From assembly GCA_003149635.1 (NCBI GenBank), contig QCWI01000009.1, positions 124,001 through 188,000 of the forward strand: a stretch of 64,000 bases of DNA. The letters run 5' to 3'. Numbering within the stretch: position 1 is the stretch's first letter; each line of letters begins with the position of its first letter. The position numbers and the translations under genes were made by a program. Shown here in pieces: positions 1 to 10,571 of this stretch. The notes beneath the pieces are model-generated. The model made no database searches. It saw nothing but the letters and a program-made list of their open reading frames with translations, and was not told the DNA's origin. This DNA is from Fluviicola sp. XM-24bin1 (GTDB taxonomy: Bacteria; Bacteroidota; Bacteroidia; Flavobacteriales_D; Crocinitomicaceae).

Positions 1-1
1 T

Positions 2-505
2 CAATCGGCGTATTTGCCTACTTTGAATGCGTACTTGCAACACGGATTTAATGCTTTCCGTAATGAGTTCAATTTCTTCGATTCGGATCAAAATTGGTTC
101 ACGCAGACTTCTTGGGGATTGCAATTGAACATCCCGATTTTATCAAGCGGTCAGCGTTACTATAAAACGGCACAATCGAAAGTTGCTTTGCTTCAAGCGC
201 AAAACAACCTAGAGCAAATGGAACAAACGTTGACAATGCAGTCTCTTCAGGCGCAGAACAACTTGGAAAGCGCTCGTTCGAATTACGAATTGCAACAAGA
301 AAATGTACGATTGGCTCGATCCATTTATGAAAATGAAGCGGCCAAAGAAGAAATCGGAAAAGGAAATTCGATTCTCGTAACACAGAAATACAATCAGTTG
401 GTGATGGCCCAAGCACAGTTGGTCGGATCGACATTGGAACTGTTACAAGCGCAATTAGAACTCAACAAAATTTATAACAATCTATTACCTAACGGTCAAC
501 AATAG
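2..505 (+). CDS. TolC-like outer-membrane efflux protein, C-terminal part
   Basis: The reading frame is open from the left edge, so the gene starts outside the window; about 168 C-terminal residues are present. They form long amphipathic helices rich in Gln, Asn, Leu and Glu, with the repeated pattern QAQNNLE, as in the periplasmic coiled-coil barrel of TolC/OprM-family outer-membrane channels. The end (LNKIYNNLLPNG) is typical of Bacteroidota TolC proteins. Only 4 bp separate it from the adaptor gene, and the RND pump follows, so it is very likely the outer-membrane exit duct of that tripartite pump. Substrate unknown. Confidence 0.85.
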   Translation, partial: QSAYLPTLNAYLQHGFNAFRNEFNFFDSDQNWFTQTSWGLQLNIPILSSGQRYYKTAQSKVALLQAQNNLEQMEQTLTMQSLQAQNNLESARSNYELQQENVRLARSIYENEAAKEEIGKGNSILVTQKYNQLVMAQAQLVGSTLELLQAQLELNKIYNNLLPNGQQ

Positions 506-509
506 CGAC

Positions 510-1562
510 ATGAAAAAACAAGCAATCATATACGCATTACTAGTTGGAGCAGCATTTATTGTACCTGCCTGCGCACCAGCCGAGGATAAAGAAAAAGAAG
601 AAGAGCAAGGTTCTTCCGCTGCGAAAGTTGAAGTAGCAGATGTAGAACTCACCTCTTTCGAACACCGGATCCGCGTGCAAGGAAACGTGGAAACGGATGA
701 AGACGTCATGCTTACTGCAGAAATGGGAGGACTTATCACTTCCGTTCGCGTGAAAGAAGGACAAGTAGTCAACAAAGGAACCATCATTGCAACAGTTGAC
801 GCTTCCATTCTAGCATCAAACATGCAAGAGTTGAAGACCCAATTGGAGTTTGCCGAATACATGCTCGAAAAGCAAGAAGAGCTGAACAAGCGGGGTGTTG
901 GATCCGAATTCGAATTGGAGCAAGCAAAGAACCAAGTGAACTCATTGAAAGCAAGTATGGCTTCATTGGGGACACAACAAGGAAAAGCGGTAATTCGTGC
1001 TCCGTTCAAAGGAACCATTGATCAGGTTTATGCAGTAAAAGGTCAAATGGCTGGCCCTTCTGCACCTGTAGTACGATTGGTAAACAGCAACGAAGTAAAC
1101 ATCACAGCTTCTATCTCTGAAAAGCACTATAAAAGTGTAAAAGAAGGAACTGAAATGGAAGTTTCTTTCCCAAACTACGGAGACATGAAAATGAATCTGA
1201 AGGTGGAGACAGTAGGAAACTACATCGAACCAACAAACCGTACTTTCCGCATCAAAACAACAGTGAAGGACAACAAGGAATTACTTCCAAATATGTTGGC
1301 TGAGATCAGCATCACAGACATGTCTGTTGAAGAAGGAATCGTTATTCCAGCGGAAGCTATTTTGATTGATCAGGAAAGTAACGATTACGTTTACGTAGTT
1401 GATAATGGAAAATCCAAGAAGCAAATCGTTGAAGTAATTGAGCGGTACGAAGGTAAAGCCCTAATTAAGGTAGGAGTCCTAAACGAGGGTGATCAAGTGG
1501 TCGTGAAAGGTGCCAGAGGTATCGGAGACGGAACTACTCTCAAGATTGCCACATCTAAGTAA
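510..1562 (+). CDS. RND efflux periplasmic adaptor (membrane fusion protein)
   Basis: 350 residues, in the HlyD/AcrA-type adaptor family that links an inner-membrane RND pump to a TolC channel. The N-terminus is a lipoprotein signal: hydrophobic residues 5-18, then V-P-A-C with Cys21 as the likely lipidation site, followed by a Glu/Lys-rich linker (about 25-35). Residues around 70-100 look like the first half of a lipoyl domain (GGLITSVRVKEGQVV), about 105-155 form the coiled-coil hairpin, and residues from about 160 (APFKGTIDQVYAVKG) complete the lipoyl domain before the beta-barrel. Lies in an operon between the TolC-like gene and the pump gene. Confidence 0.9.
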   Translation: MKKQAIIYALLVGAAFIVPACAPAEDKEKEEEQGSSAAKVEVADVELTSFEHRIRVQGNVETDEDVMLTAEMGGLITSVRVKEGQVVNKGTIIATVDASILASNMQELKTQLEFAEYMLEKQEELNKRGVGSEFELEQAKNQVNSLKASMASLGTQQGKAVIRAPFKGTIDQVYAVKGQMAGPSAPVVRLVNSNEVNITASISEKHYKSVKEGTEMEVSFPNYGDMKMNLKVETVGNYIEPTNRTFRIKTTVKDNKELLPNMLAEISITDMSVEEGIVIPAEAILIDQESNDYVYVVDNGKSKKQIVEVIERYEGKALIKVGVLNEGDQVVVKGARGIGDGTTLKIATSK

Positions 1563-1574
1563 GAACGGTTAGAA

Positions 1575-4500
1575 ATGGAAAAGAAATCGAAAGGCTTTGG
1601 GTTATCAACCCTTGCCGTAAACAATAGAAAAACCGTCTTCCTGATTGCCGTGGTAATCATCTTGGGAGGACTGGGTGCCTATCAATCAATGCCGAAGGAG
1701 AATTTCCCGGAACTTCAAATCCCGGAAATTTATATCGGTGTTGCGAAACCAGGTTCATCGCCTGAGTACATGTCTGAGAAAATTGCCAAGAACGTCGAAA
1801 AGGAACTTGGTGGAATCAAACTCGTTGACGAAATCAATACGAACTCAGTTCACGGATATACGACGATTCGTGTGAAGTTCGACTTCAAAATGCCGGTAGA
1901 TAAGGCATTGCAGAAAGTGAAAGATGCCGTTGACGATGCACGAGCGGATGCTAGCTTCCCAGACTTACCGGTAGAACCGAATATCTTCGAGATGGATCCA
2001 TCGGAATTGCCGATTATGAACATCAACCTTCGAGGAGATGACGCGGCAAAACTAAAGGAGATCGCAGAAGAATTGGAAGATCTGATTGAAGAACTTCCGG
2101 AGATTAGCGAAGTCGACATTCGCGGTATTCAAGAGCAGGAAATGCGCGTGGATATCGATCCAATTAAAGCGAATGCTGTTAACGTAACAATTGATGATAT
2201 TCAAAATGCCATCAACGCAGAACACCAGAACATACCGGGCGGTGAAATCCTGATGGATGGAATCCGTAAGACAGTTCGTGTGGACGGTGAATTCAAAAAT
2301 GCGGATGAGTTAAAACGCATCATTGTTAAGCAAGATGACTTCCTTCCAGTGTATTTGGAAGATGTTGCAACCGTTCGTTTCGCGAATGGAGACACTACTT
2401 CTTACGCACGTGAATTCGGAAATCCAGTAGTAATGCTGGATGTGAAGAAGCAAGGAGGTCAGAACTTGTTGGATGCCGCTGAGAAAATTGATAAAATTCT
2501 TGAGGAGGCGAAATCAGATGGAACGATTCCACCGAGCGTAACCGTTTCGATCACGAGCGATCAATCGAACAACACGCGCGAGATGGTATCCAACCTCTTG
2601 AACTCAATCATCTTCGGGATTCTTTTGGTAATTGGAGTATTGCTCTTCTTCCTTGGATTGCGAAATGCACTCTTTGTTGGGGTCGCGATTCCACTTTCCA
2701 TGTTGATGTCCTTCTTGATTCTGAATTCAATGGGCGTTACCTTGAACGTAATGGTATTGTTCTCATTGGTATTGGCATTGGGGATGCTCGTAGACAACGG
2801 AATTGTAACCGTCGAGAACATCTATCGAAATATGTCGGAGGGTAAATCCGCCACACGAGCTGTAATTGAAGGGGTTGGTGAGATCGCCATGCCTATTATT
2901 GCCTCAACAGCAACTACTTTGGCCGCCTTCATTCCATTGGCAATTTGGCCAGGAATCATGGGGGAATTCATGAAATTCTTACCGATCACTTTGATCATCG
3001 TATTAGGTTCTTCCTTGTTCGTTGCCTTGGTGATCAACCCGGTATTGGCAGTAACATATATGAAAGTCACAGAGAACAAACCACGTAGTAAGCGTGTTTT
3101 GATTATCTCTGGAGTTTTAGTCGCAGTAGGAATGCTAGCAGTGGTTTCAGGGGTACTTGCCTTCGGAAACTTGTTAATCGCTATTGCCATCTTGTCTCTT
3201 TTGAACTTGTTTATTCTGTCACCAGGTGCGAAGCGTTTCCAAAACGGTTTCTTACCACGATTGGAAAACTCTTACGAGCGCTTCTTGACGTTTGCATTGA
3301 ACGGACGTCGACCAGTTATCTTCTTCTTAGGGACACTAGGATTGTTATTCCTATCATTCGTTGCGATGGCAGTCTTCCCGCCAAAAGTAGACTTCTTCCC
3401 AATTAACGAACCGAACTATGTGAACGTTTTCGTTTCACATCCGATCGGAACGGATATTGAGATTACGAACGAAACTACTTTGGAGATTGAAGAAAAGTTG
3501 ATGGGGAAAGAGGGAATCCTTCAGAAATACATGAAAGATTCTACTTCTGCAGACCCCAACAAAAGATTGATTCGTTCGGTAATTTCTCAGGTGGGTGAAG
3601 GAACGGCCGATCCTGCCGCAGGAGTTCAGATGGGGAATACTCCGCACAAGTCTCGTATTACTGTGAACTTTACAGAATTCCGTCACAGAAAAGGTGTTAT
3701 GACTTCGGATATCCTCCGTGAGATTCAAGAAGGATTGAAGGACGAATTTACCGCTGAGGTGGAAATCACTGTAGACAAAGAAGCCAACGGGCCGCCACAA
3801 GGACCTCCGGTAAACATTGAAGTTACGGGTAAGGTAGATTACGGTCTTCTGATTGCGGAAGCGGAAAAAATCAAGGACTTCTTGAACACGAAAAATGTGA
3901 AAGGAGTTGAGACGTTGAAGTTGAACGTACAGGCCAATCGACCAGAGATTCCGATTGTTGTAGATCGTGATCAAGTGCGTAAGCTGAATGCATCAACGTT
4001 CCAAGTGGGTATGGCGATTCGTAAGGCCTTGTTGGGAGAAGATGTGACAACTTATACGAAAGGTGAAGATTCATACGATTTGATGTTGCGCTTTAACAAG
4101 AATAACCGAGAAAGCTTTGATGCCTTGTTGGATCAGCGTTTGATTTTCCGAAACAACAAAGGAAAATTGCTCAACATTCCTATTCGCTCCGTAGTGGAGG
4201 ATCCGAAAGAAGTTACTTCTTACACAGGAGTGGTTCGTAAAGATCAGGTGCCATTGGTTACGGTTTCATCAAACGTAACAGAAGGTGCCAATGCCAACGA
4301 GGTTGTTGCCGAGCTGAAAGAGCACATGGAGGAATACGAGAAAAAAGGTGGAATCACTGACGGAGTAAGCTACAAGTTTACCGGTCAGCAAGAAGAGCAA
4401 GCAAAAGAGATGGCTTTCCTTGGAAACGCCTTGATGATTGCCGTGTTCTTGATCTTGTTGATCATCGTTGCACAGTTTAACTCCTACTCCATGCCCACAG

Positions 4501-5045
4501 TAATCTTGCTAACGGTAGTCCTTTCACTGATTGGGGTACTCCTAGGACTCTTGATCAGTCGTCAGAACTTCATCATTATCATGACTATGATTGGTGTGAT
4601 TTCATTGGCAGGAGTCGTGGTAAACAACGCCATCGTACTTATCGATTACACCAACCAGATTCGAAAGCGGAAACGTGAAGAACTTGGATTGGGTGAATAC
4701 GATCAGTTACCTTACGAAGAAATCGTTAAGGCGGCGATTCAAGGAGGCAGAACGCGTTTGCGTCCGGTATTGTTGACAGCGATCACAACCATTCTTGGTT
4801 TGATTCCGTTAGCGATAGGATTCAATATTGACTTCTTCACTCTATTATCGGAGTACGACGCGAACATCTACTTCGGTGGAGATAACAACATATTCTTTGC
4901 TCCGTTGTCATGGGCGATCATTTACGGACTCACGTTCGCAACGTTCTTGACTTTGGTCATCATTCCTTCGTTATATCTATTGATGTATCGATTGAAAGTA
5001 TGGATCTACCGCATTGGAGGTTGGAAAATGCGAAGCAATATCTAA
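1575..5045 (+). CDS. RND-family efflux pump, inner-membrane permease
   Basis: 1156 residues, longer than the usual 1030-1060 of AcrB-type pumps. It has the expected plan: TM1 near residue 20, a periplasmic porter region, TM2-6, a second porter region and C-terminal TM helices. An extra hydrophobic segment of about 40 residues (about 507-548) sits in the central cytoplasmic loop and could add two helices. In TM4 the AcrB Asp-Asp pair is Asp407-Asn408 (LVDNGIVTVENI), and the AcrB Lys940 position is Asn1017 (VVNNAIVLID); equivalents of AcrB Arg971 and Thr978 are kept (Arg1061, Thr1068). Substrate cannot be told from sequence. Third gene of the efflux operon; a terminator follows. Confidence 0.92.
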   Translation: MEKKSKGFGLSTLAVNNRKTVFLIAVVIILGGLGAYQSMPKENFPELQIPEIYIGVAKPGSSPEYMSEKIAKNVEKELGGIKLVDEINTNSVHGYTTIRVKFDFKMPVDKALQKVKDAVDDARADASFPDLPVEPNIFEMDPSELPIMNINLRGDDAAKLKEIAEELEDLIEELPEISEVDIRGIQEQEMRVDIDPIKANAVNVTIDDIQNAINAEHQNIPGGEILMDGIRKTVRVDGEFKNADELKRIIVKQDDFLPVYLEDVATVRFANGDTTSYAREFGNPVVMLDVKKQGGQNLLDAAEKIDKILEEAKSDGTIPPSVTVSITSDQSNNTREMVSNLLNSIIFGILLVIGVLLFFLGLRNALFVGVAIPLSMLMSFLILNSMGVTLNVMVLFSLVLALGMLVDNGIVTVENIYRNMSEGKSATRAVIEGVGEIAMPIIASTATTLAAFIPLAIWPGIMGEFMKFLPITLIIVLGSSLFVALVINPVLAVTYMKVTENKPRSKRVLIISGVLVAVGMLAVVSGVLAFGNLLIAIAILSLLNLFILSPGAKRFQNGFLPRLENSYERFLTFALNGRRPVIFFLGTLGLLFLSFVAMAVFPPKVDFFPINEPNYVNVFVSHPIGTDIEITNETTLEIEEKLMGKEGILQKYMKDSTSADPNKRLIRSVISQVGEGTADPAAGVQMGNTPHKSRITVNFTEFRHRKGVMTSDILREIQEGLKDEFTAEVEITVDKEANGPPQGPPVNIEVTGKVDYGLLIAEAEKIKDFLNTKNVKGVETLKLNVQANRPEIPIVVDRDQVRKLNASTFQVGMAIRKALLGEDVTTYTKGEDSYDLMLRFNKNNRESFDALLDQRLIFRNNKGKLLNIPIRSVVEDPKEVTSYTGVVRKDQVPLVTVSSNVTEGANANEVVAELKEHMEEYEKKGGITDGVSYKFTGQQEEQAKEMAFLGNALMIAVFLILLIIVAQFNSYSMPTVILLTVVLSLIGVLLGLLISRQNFIIIMTMIGVISLAGVVVNNAIVLIDYTNQIRKRKREELGLGEYDQLPYEEIVKAAIQGGRTRLRPVLLTAITTILGLIPLAIGFNIDFFTLLSEYDANIYFGGDNNIFFAPLSWAIIYGLTFATFLTLVIIPSLYLLMYRLKVWIYRIGGWKMRSNI

Positions 5046-5070
5046 TTGGTTGTAGATTTAAGTTACATAG

Positions 5071-5104
5071 AAGCCCTTGGTCATTTTGATCAAGGGCTTT
5101 TTAT
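5071..5104 (+). terminator. Rho-independent terminator of the efflux operon
   Basis: Nine-base inverted repeat AAGCCCTTG ... CAAGGGCTT around a short loop, followed by a T run, 26 bp after the pump stop codon. Confidence 0.85.
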
Positions 5105-5580
5105 TGGCTGACCTTTCTTTTTATAGTACAAGACACTATAAGGTCAAGATTCAAAGATTGGGGATTGATCCAATAATTTTCTGTTTAATTACACGATAGA
5201 AGATTCAATTTGAATCAATTAACCTAATGGCAAGAGTGAACTTAATAAGCACCAGGGCAATTCAAAATGTCAGATGGACGCTTTAACCGCTAGATCCCTA
5301 TGCATTACATATGCGCGCATAACAGATGTCGTTTGACATTAAAAGAATCCGTTCATCTTCGATCGACTTAATCCTCTGTTTCATCGATAAATATGCGCTA
5401 TTTGACGAAATATTACATTTTTTTCATGCTTTAGGAATCCAAGTATTTTAAAATCTTCCTTTCTATGAATGCCCGGATTTCCCCCACCAATCAACAAAAA
5501 AGTTCAATAGACTTAACAAATACCTAACATTGGACTCGAAGAAATTTTGAGAATTACCAAATTGAAGTGCAAATTTCTTT
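5105..5580. other. Intergenic stretch, no gene seen
   Basis: AT-rich sequence with stops in all frames and no recognisable coding relic. The only structure noted is an imperfect inverted repeat at about 5109-5143 (GACCTT ... ATAGT / ACTATAAGGTC), whose role is unclear. Confidence 0.5.
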
Positions 5581-5609
5581 TTTGTATCTGAATTTCAGTT
5601 GTATCTTTG
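5581..5609 (+). promoter_or_regulatory. Bacteroidota-type promoter for candidate small RNA
   Basis: A perfect -7 element TATCTTTG lies at 5602-5609 with TTTG at 5581-5584, a 17-base spacer. This fits the Bacteroidota primary sigma consensus (TTTG ... TAnnTTTG). No protein gene starts within the next 250 bases. Confidence 0.6.
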
Positions 5610-5613
5610 TACC

Positions 5614-5727
5614 GTAAAGATTGATTTAGTATTTGATATTACATCAAACTAGAAGTCTTTTTCAGTGAATAGTGGTTAGGTTAGGTTATGGTAAAAGCAG
5701 CTCGCCCGAGTTGCTTTTACTTTTTTA
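5614..5727 (+). ncRNA. Candidate small RNA of about 110 nt
   Basis: Transcription from the promoter at 5581-5609 would begin near 5614 and end at a very strong intrinsic terminator at 5691-5726. The two arms GTAAAAGCAGCTCG and CGAGTTGCTTTTAC pair along nearly their whole length (one G-T pair) and are followed by six T. The segment between has no open reading frame of note. A promoter and a strong terminator 110 bases apart with nothing coding between them is the signature of a small RNA, although a terminated leader for the downstream lipoprotein gene is also possible. No known RNA family was recognised. Confidence 0.5.
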
Positions 5728-5884
5728 CGGCCTTTACTACTGTGTTAAGTTCCTCTTTACAAAAAGTACCCCTTCGACAATTCCTTATCGATTCTTGAGT
5801 AAGACAATTGAAATGAATCAAATGTTACTGTACAATTGTTAAATAATAACAATTCGAAAAAAGTATCGTTACTTGAGTATCCAT

Positions 5885-6859
5885 ATGAAATACTTACTTC
5901 CACTTTTCCTCATCTTATCAGTCATTACATCTTCATGCAGAAGGAAAAGCGTCAATTGCGGTTTGGACTGCGGTACTCAATCCGAAGAACTGCTTTTCCA
6001 AACAGGCTTCTACCTTACACAGCTCAGCAATGGCGAATATTTCAACGTTGAAATTTATGGAACCGATGATAATTTAACTGGCAATAATGCCTGGTCCCAA
6101 TTCATCGATCATCCGAAGGTAGGATTCGTAGAAATAGGCTACGAGGATGGAAATGACACACAACGATTGGCATCAGTTGTAGATGATCCAGACGACGTTG
6201 GAAATAAAGTAATGAAGTTTCGACTTTTAGAACCGCACATCAAGGAGGGTAAAGATTATAAGGGACGCGTCCAATTGAGCGTTCACGACAACAATTGTAT
6301 GAAGGAAATCTATCAAACTGTCCGCTTGAAATTGCACCCAGATATGATGGGATTTCAGGAACGCAGTAACCGATTATATTGGTTCACACTAGCCGAGTTT
6401 TAGAACAACGGGGCCTGGACAAAGGAAAAAAAGACTTTTCGAGTGTCAGTGAATCTTTACAAAGAAGAAGGAGCAGGAAATGCCGTCAACTTTCGAGTAA
6501 AATCTGATTACCAAAAATGTCGCTCCTGTCAATGGAAAGAAGTTTGGGGAGAGACGGCCACCAATTTCCCGTTAGTTTTTGGCAAGTGGATGGAAGTTGA
6601 AATGTATATCAAAGAAGGAGACGAAAACAACGGTCGATTCTACATGGCCGTAACACCTGAAAATGGATCCAAGATTGTATTGTTTGATATCACCAACACA
6701 ACGCAACATCCTAAGGAAAAATGTCCAGATGGATTTACACATTTTGAACCTATGAAAATGTGCACCTCCGGTGATAATATCAACCACATGCGCAACGCTG
6801 GAAAGGAACTATCTCTTTACTGGGATGATTGGAAATTGTACCTCAATAAAACACCATAA
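5885..6859 (+). pseudogene. Secreted lipoprotein gene interrupted by one in-frame amber codon
   Basis: One continuous frame of 325 codons broken only by TAG at 6401-6403 (codon 173). The frame reads sensibly on both sides (TLAEF, stop, NNGAWTKEKKTFRVSVNL), and homologous-looking Bacteroidota proteins would have Trp there, so a TGG-to-TAG change is the simplest explanation. The start at ATG 5885 gives a lipoprotein signal ending in S-S-C. The body, with YWFTLAEF, GRFYMAVTP and YWDDWKLY, looks like a beta-sandwich (concanavalin A-like) carbohydrate-binding or lyase-type fold; this is inference. An in-frame TTG lies upstream at 5873. A sequencing error is possible. Confidence 0.7.
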
Positions 6860-6860
6860 T

Positions 6861-9530
6861 CTAGTGCAAATTCGGCGATAACCAACGCTCCATGTCTTCC
6901 ACAGAATAGCCTTTGCGTTTTGCTAACGATGCAACCTGCTCTTGATTGATGCGCCCCACTCCAAAGTACTTAGATTCTGGATGCGCGAAATACCAACCAC
7001 TTACACTTGCTGTTGGATACATCGCCAAACTATCCGTTAACGACACACCCGTTCGTTCTTCTGCTTCCAATAGCTGGAACAAACCAATCTTTTCGGTGTG
7101 ATCCGGGCAAGCTGGATACCCTGGAGCTGGTCGAATGCCTTGATACGCTTCCTTGATGAGTGATTCGTTATCCAAGGATTCATTAGCGGCGTACCCCCAA
7201 ATCTCCTTTCGGACTTTCTCATGCAAATATTCAGCGAATGCTTCCGCCAAACGATCGGTGAGTGCTTTCAAAAGGATGGAATTATAATCATCGTGATCGG
7301 CTTCAAATGCATCGATCTTATCTTTAATACCAATCCCCGAAGTCACTACGAATCCACCGAGGTAATCCGATTTCCCAGATTCCTTTGGGGCAATGAAATC
7401 AGACAATGCAAAATTTGGCACACCTGCGGCTTTTTGCAATTGCTGACGCATCGTGCTAGAAGTATGGATGGTGTTTCCTTCGGAATCGTATAATACGATG
7501 TCATCTTCGACAGCATTTGCCAGGAATATTCCAACAACACCTTTGTGCGTCAACCAATTTTCAGATTGAATGGTTTCCAGCATGGCTTGGGCGTCTGAGA
7601 ACAATTTTTTGGCTTCATCCCCTACTACGGCATCTTCAAGAATCGCCGGGTACTTTCCATGCAGCTCCCAAGTACGGAAGAAAGGAGTCCAATCGATGTA
7701 AGGCAATAACTCCTCGGTGTTCACAGAAATATTCTGCAAGCCCGTAGCTTTCGGAACTGCCGCTTCGAAATTGCTCCAATCAATCGCGTATTTGTTCTCC
7801 TGCGCTTGAGCAAGTGTCAGCAATTTCTTTTGAGCTCGGTTTCTTGTGTGATTCTCACGCACTTTTGCATACTCTTCTCGTAATTCCTTCACGAAAACTT
7901 CCTTCTTAGGGCCGAGCAAGCTCTCCACCACGGTCACTGAACGAGAAGCGTCTAAAACGTGCACCGTTTGATCTTTCGTAAAGTGTTCTTCGATTTTCAC
8001 TGCCGTATGCACGCGCGATGTTGTCGCTCCACCAATCATCAGCGGGATATTCAAATCGGCGCGCTCCATTTCTTTGGCAACGGTAACCATTTCATCCAAC
8101 GATGGTGTAATCAATCCACTCAATCCGATCACGTCTACCTGCTCTTCAACAGCTGCTTCAATGATCTTTTCAGGTGGCACCATCACTCCGAGATCGATGA
8201 CTTCGTAGTTATTACATCCAAGCACCACTCCCACGATATTCTTTCCGATATCGTGTACATCGCCCTTCACGGTTGCCATTAATACTTTACCTGCCGCCGA
8301 ACGACCGCCTTCTTTTTCATCTTCTATAAATGGAAGCAAATATGCCACTGCTTTTTTCATCACACGGGCAGATTTCACTACCTGAGGCAAGAACATCTTT
8401 CCGCTTCCGAAAAGATCTCCTACAACGTTCATTCCATCCATCAGTGGCCCTTCGATGACTTCAATCGGTCGTTCGAATTGCTGACGGCATTCTTCTACAT
8501 CTTCATCGATGTAATCCGCGACTCCTTTTACCAATGAATACGTTAGACGTTCGCGTACATCATTTTCTCTCCAAGAAAGATCTTTCTCACGTTTCTTGCC
8601 GCCTTCGCCTTTTACCGTTTCTGCATAATCCAGTAAACGTTCTGTGGCGTCTTCTCTTCGATTCAGAAGTACATCTTCAACGTAATCCAGTAATTCTTTA
8701 TCAATATCATCGTACACCTCCAACATCGTCGGATTCACGATTCCCATGTCCATTCCATTCTGGATGGCGTGATATAAGAAAGCAGCGTGCATCGCTTCAC
8801 GAACGACATTATTCCCTCGGAACGAAAAAGAAACATTGGACACTCCTCCACTTACGTGTGCTCCTGGCAAATTCTCTCGAATCCACTTGGTAGCATTGAA
8901 AAAGTCCAATGCATTATTGTTGTGTTCTTCCATTCCCGTAGCAACAGGGAATATATTTGGATCAAAAATGATGTCTTCTTTAGGGAAACCTACTTCATCG
9001 ACCAAAATTCGATAAGATCGTTCACAAATTTCGATGCGTCGCTCGTAATTATCGGCTTGACCTTTTTCATCGAATGCCATCACAATTACAGCTGCTCCGT
9101 ATCGTTTAATTTTCGTGGCCTGCTCCACAAAAAGGTCTTTCCCTTCCTTTAGTGAGATGGAGTTCACCACTCCCTTCCCTTGAACGCATTGCAATCCAGC
9201 CTCAATGATTTCCCACTTGGAGCTATCAATCATCACGGGAACACGAGCGATATCCGGTTCGGCAGCCATTAAATTCAGGAATCGAATCATGGCTTCCTTT
9301 CCATCAATCATCCCTTCGTCCATGTTGACATCGATGATTTGTGCACCCCCTTCCACTTGGTCGCGAGCTACGCTCAATGCTTCATCGAATTGCTCTTCTT
9401 TGATCAATCGCAAGAATTTGCGCGAACCTGTTACGTTCGTGCGCTCTCCAACGTTAACAAAATTGCTTTCTGGCGTTACGATTAGCGGCTCTAAACCACT
9501 CAATCGTAAAGTAACTTTTGATTCAGACAT
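6861..9530 (-). CDS. metH: Methionine synthase, folate/cobalamin/activation part
   Basis: 889 residues covering the last three modules of cobalamin-dependent methionine synthase, which transfers methyl from methyltetrahydrofolate to homocysteine. In order: pterin-binding domain (about 20-290, with [11 protein letters not shown]), B12 cap and Rossmann domain with the cobalamin-ligand motif DVHDIG (His near residue 429), and AdoMet activation domain (about 600-889, with [15 protein letters not shown] and the C-terminal YFGVGRI). The homocysteine module is a separate upstream gene. The chosen ATG (in AATGTCTGA) overlaps the upstream stop by 8 bp, so the two are translationally coupled. The ends converge 1 bp from the broken lipoprotein gene. 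Confidence 0.95.
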   Translation of the reverse strand: MSESKVTLRLSGLEPLIVTPESNFVNVGERTNVTGSRKFLRLIKEEQFDEALSVARDQVEGGAQIIDVNMDEGMIDGKEAMIRFLNLMAAEPDIARVPVMIDSSKWEIIEAGLQCVQGKGVVNSISLKEGKDLFVEQATKIKRYGAAVIVMAFDEKGQADNYERRIEICERSYRILVDEVGFPKEDIIFDPNIFPVATGMEEHNNNALDFFNATKWIRENLPGAHVSGGVSNVSFSFRGNNVVREAMHAAFLYHAIQNGMDMGIVNPTMLEVYDDIDKELLDYVEDVLLNRREDATERLLDYAETVKGEGGKKREKDLSWRENDVRERLTYSLVKGVADYIDEDVEECRQQFERPIEVIEGPLMDGMNVVGDLFGSGKMFLPQVVKSARVMKKAVAYLLPFIEDEKEGGRSAAGKVLMATVKGDVHDIGKNIVGVVLGCNNYEVIDLGVMVPPEKIIEAAVEEQVDVIGLSGLITPSLDEMVTVAKEMERADLNIPLMIGGATTSRVHTAVKIEEHFTKDQTVHVLDASRSVTVVESLLGPKKEVFVKELREEYAKVRENHTRNRAQKKLLTLAQAQENKYAIDWSNFEAAVPKATGLQNISVNTEELLPYIDWTPFFRTWELHGKYPAILEDAVVGDEAKKLFSDAQAMLETIQSENWLTHKGVVGIFLANAVEDDIVLYDSEGNTIHTSSTMRQQLQKAAGVPNFALSDFIAPKESGKSDYLGGFVVTSGIGIKDKIDAFEADHDDYNSILLKALTDRLAEAFAEYLHEKVRKEIWGYAANESLDNESLIKEAYQGIRPAPGYPACPDHTEKIGLFQLLEAEERTGVSLTDSLAMYPTASVSGWYFAHPESKYFGVGRINQEQVASLAKRKGYSVEDMERWLSPNLH

Positions 9531-10527
9531 TGACAGCAATTTTACGAGGTTCGTATTGTGCAGCTAGATCTGCAATCGCTTTAATATGATCTGGATTCGT
9601 TCCGCAACATCCACCAATGATGTTTACCAGATTTTCGTCCAGAAAGTCCTTGATTTGACTCGCCATCATTTCAGGCGTTTCATCGTACTCTCCGAATTCG
9701 TTTGGCAATCCAGCATTAGGGTGGGCGCTTACTCCAAACGGAGCTTTCCTATCCAACACTTGTAAATAAGGGCGCATCATACTCGCTCCCAAGGCACAAT
9801 TCAATCCTACGGTAAGCAAATTCATATGCGATACAGAGATTAAAAATGCCTCTGTAGTTTGCCCTGTCAGCGTACGTCCTGATTGATCGGTAATCGTTCC
9901 AGAAACCATAACTGGAACTTTCAATCCACGCTCATTGCATACTTCGTCAATAGCAAAAAGAGCCGCCTTGGCATTCAAGGTATCAAACACCGTTTCGACC
10001 AACAAAATGTCGACTCCACCGTCTAATAACGCTTCTGCTTGTTGTTTGTACGCAACCACCAATTCTTCAAAGGTAATAGCGCGGAATCCAGGGTCATTCA
10101 CGTCTGGTGAGATGGACGCAGTTCTGTTTGTTGGCCCCATGGAACCCGCTACAAAACGAGGTTTATCTGGATTTTTCTCCGTGAACTCATCCGCCACTTC
10201 TCTGGCAATTTTCGCACTGTGATAATTGATATCGTACACCGCGCCTTCCAATCCGTAATCGGCTTGTGCAATCGTAGTTCCTGAGAAGGTATTCGTTTCA
10301 GCGATATCTGCTCCTGCTTCGAAATATGCCGCGTGAATCTCCTTTATAATTTCCGGACGCGTCAACGACAGCAAATCGTTATTCCCCTTCAATGGTTGTG
10401 TGTGATCTTCGAACCAACCTTTTCTAAAATCCTCCTCCTCAAGCTTGTGCCGTTGAATCATGGTTCCCATGGCTCCGTCTAGCACCAATATGCGTTGTTG
10501 TAATATTTCGGTAATATCCTTCTTCAT
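9523..10527 (-). CDS. metH: Methionine synthase, homocysteine-binding part
   Basis: 334 residues forming the N-terminal TIM-barrel homocysteine S-methyltransferase module. The three zinc ligands are visible: Cys244 (VGLNCALG) and Cys307-Cys308 (GGCCGTNP), close to Cys247, Cys310 and Cys311 of the E. coli enzyme. It starts with [12 protein letters not shown], also typical. The protein ends where the inter-domain linker would start in single-chain MetH, so this is a clean two-subunit split. It is first in a two-gene operon under a SAM-I riboswitch. Confidence 0.95.
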   Translation of the reverse strand: MKKDITEILQQRILVLDGAMGTMIQRHKLEEEDFRKGWFEDHTQPLKGNNDLLSLTRPEIIKEIHAAYFEAGADIAETNTFSGTTIAQADYGLEGAVYDINYHSAKIAREVADEFTEKNPDKPRFVAGSMGPTNRTASISPDVNDPGFRAITFEELVVAYKQQAEALLDGGVDILLVETVFDTLNAKAALFAIDEVCNERGLKVPVMVSGTITDQSGRTLTGQTTEAFLISVSHMNLLTVGLNCALGASMMRPYLQVLDRKAPFGVSAHPNAGLPNEFGEYDETPEMMASQIKDFLDENLVNIIGGCCGTNPDHIKAIADLAAQYEPRKIAVNV

Positions 10528-10571
10528 ATACTATTTCTGTGTGACTATAAAGCGTGAAGGATTTCCTGCGT

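Noticed and set aside
3435-3974. 179-codon open frame on the minus strand inside the RND pump gene
   Set aside because: Shadow of a strongly conserved gene on the other strand; no start context and no recognisable domain.
5688-5798. 36-codon frame starting ATGGTAAAAGCA
   Set aside because: It runs through the terminator hairpin of the candidate small RNA.
6401-6403. Recoding of TAG (pyrrolysine or programmed readthrough)
   Set aside because: No recoding signal or supporting gene is visible, and other genes in the window use TAG as a normal stop (for example rbfA and cysD).
9523-9539. Frameshift splitting metH
   Set aside because: The overlap is a normal translational-coupling arrangement with its own ATG, both parts end at a domain border, and all catalytic residues are present. 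The split is therefore real.
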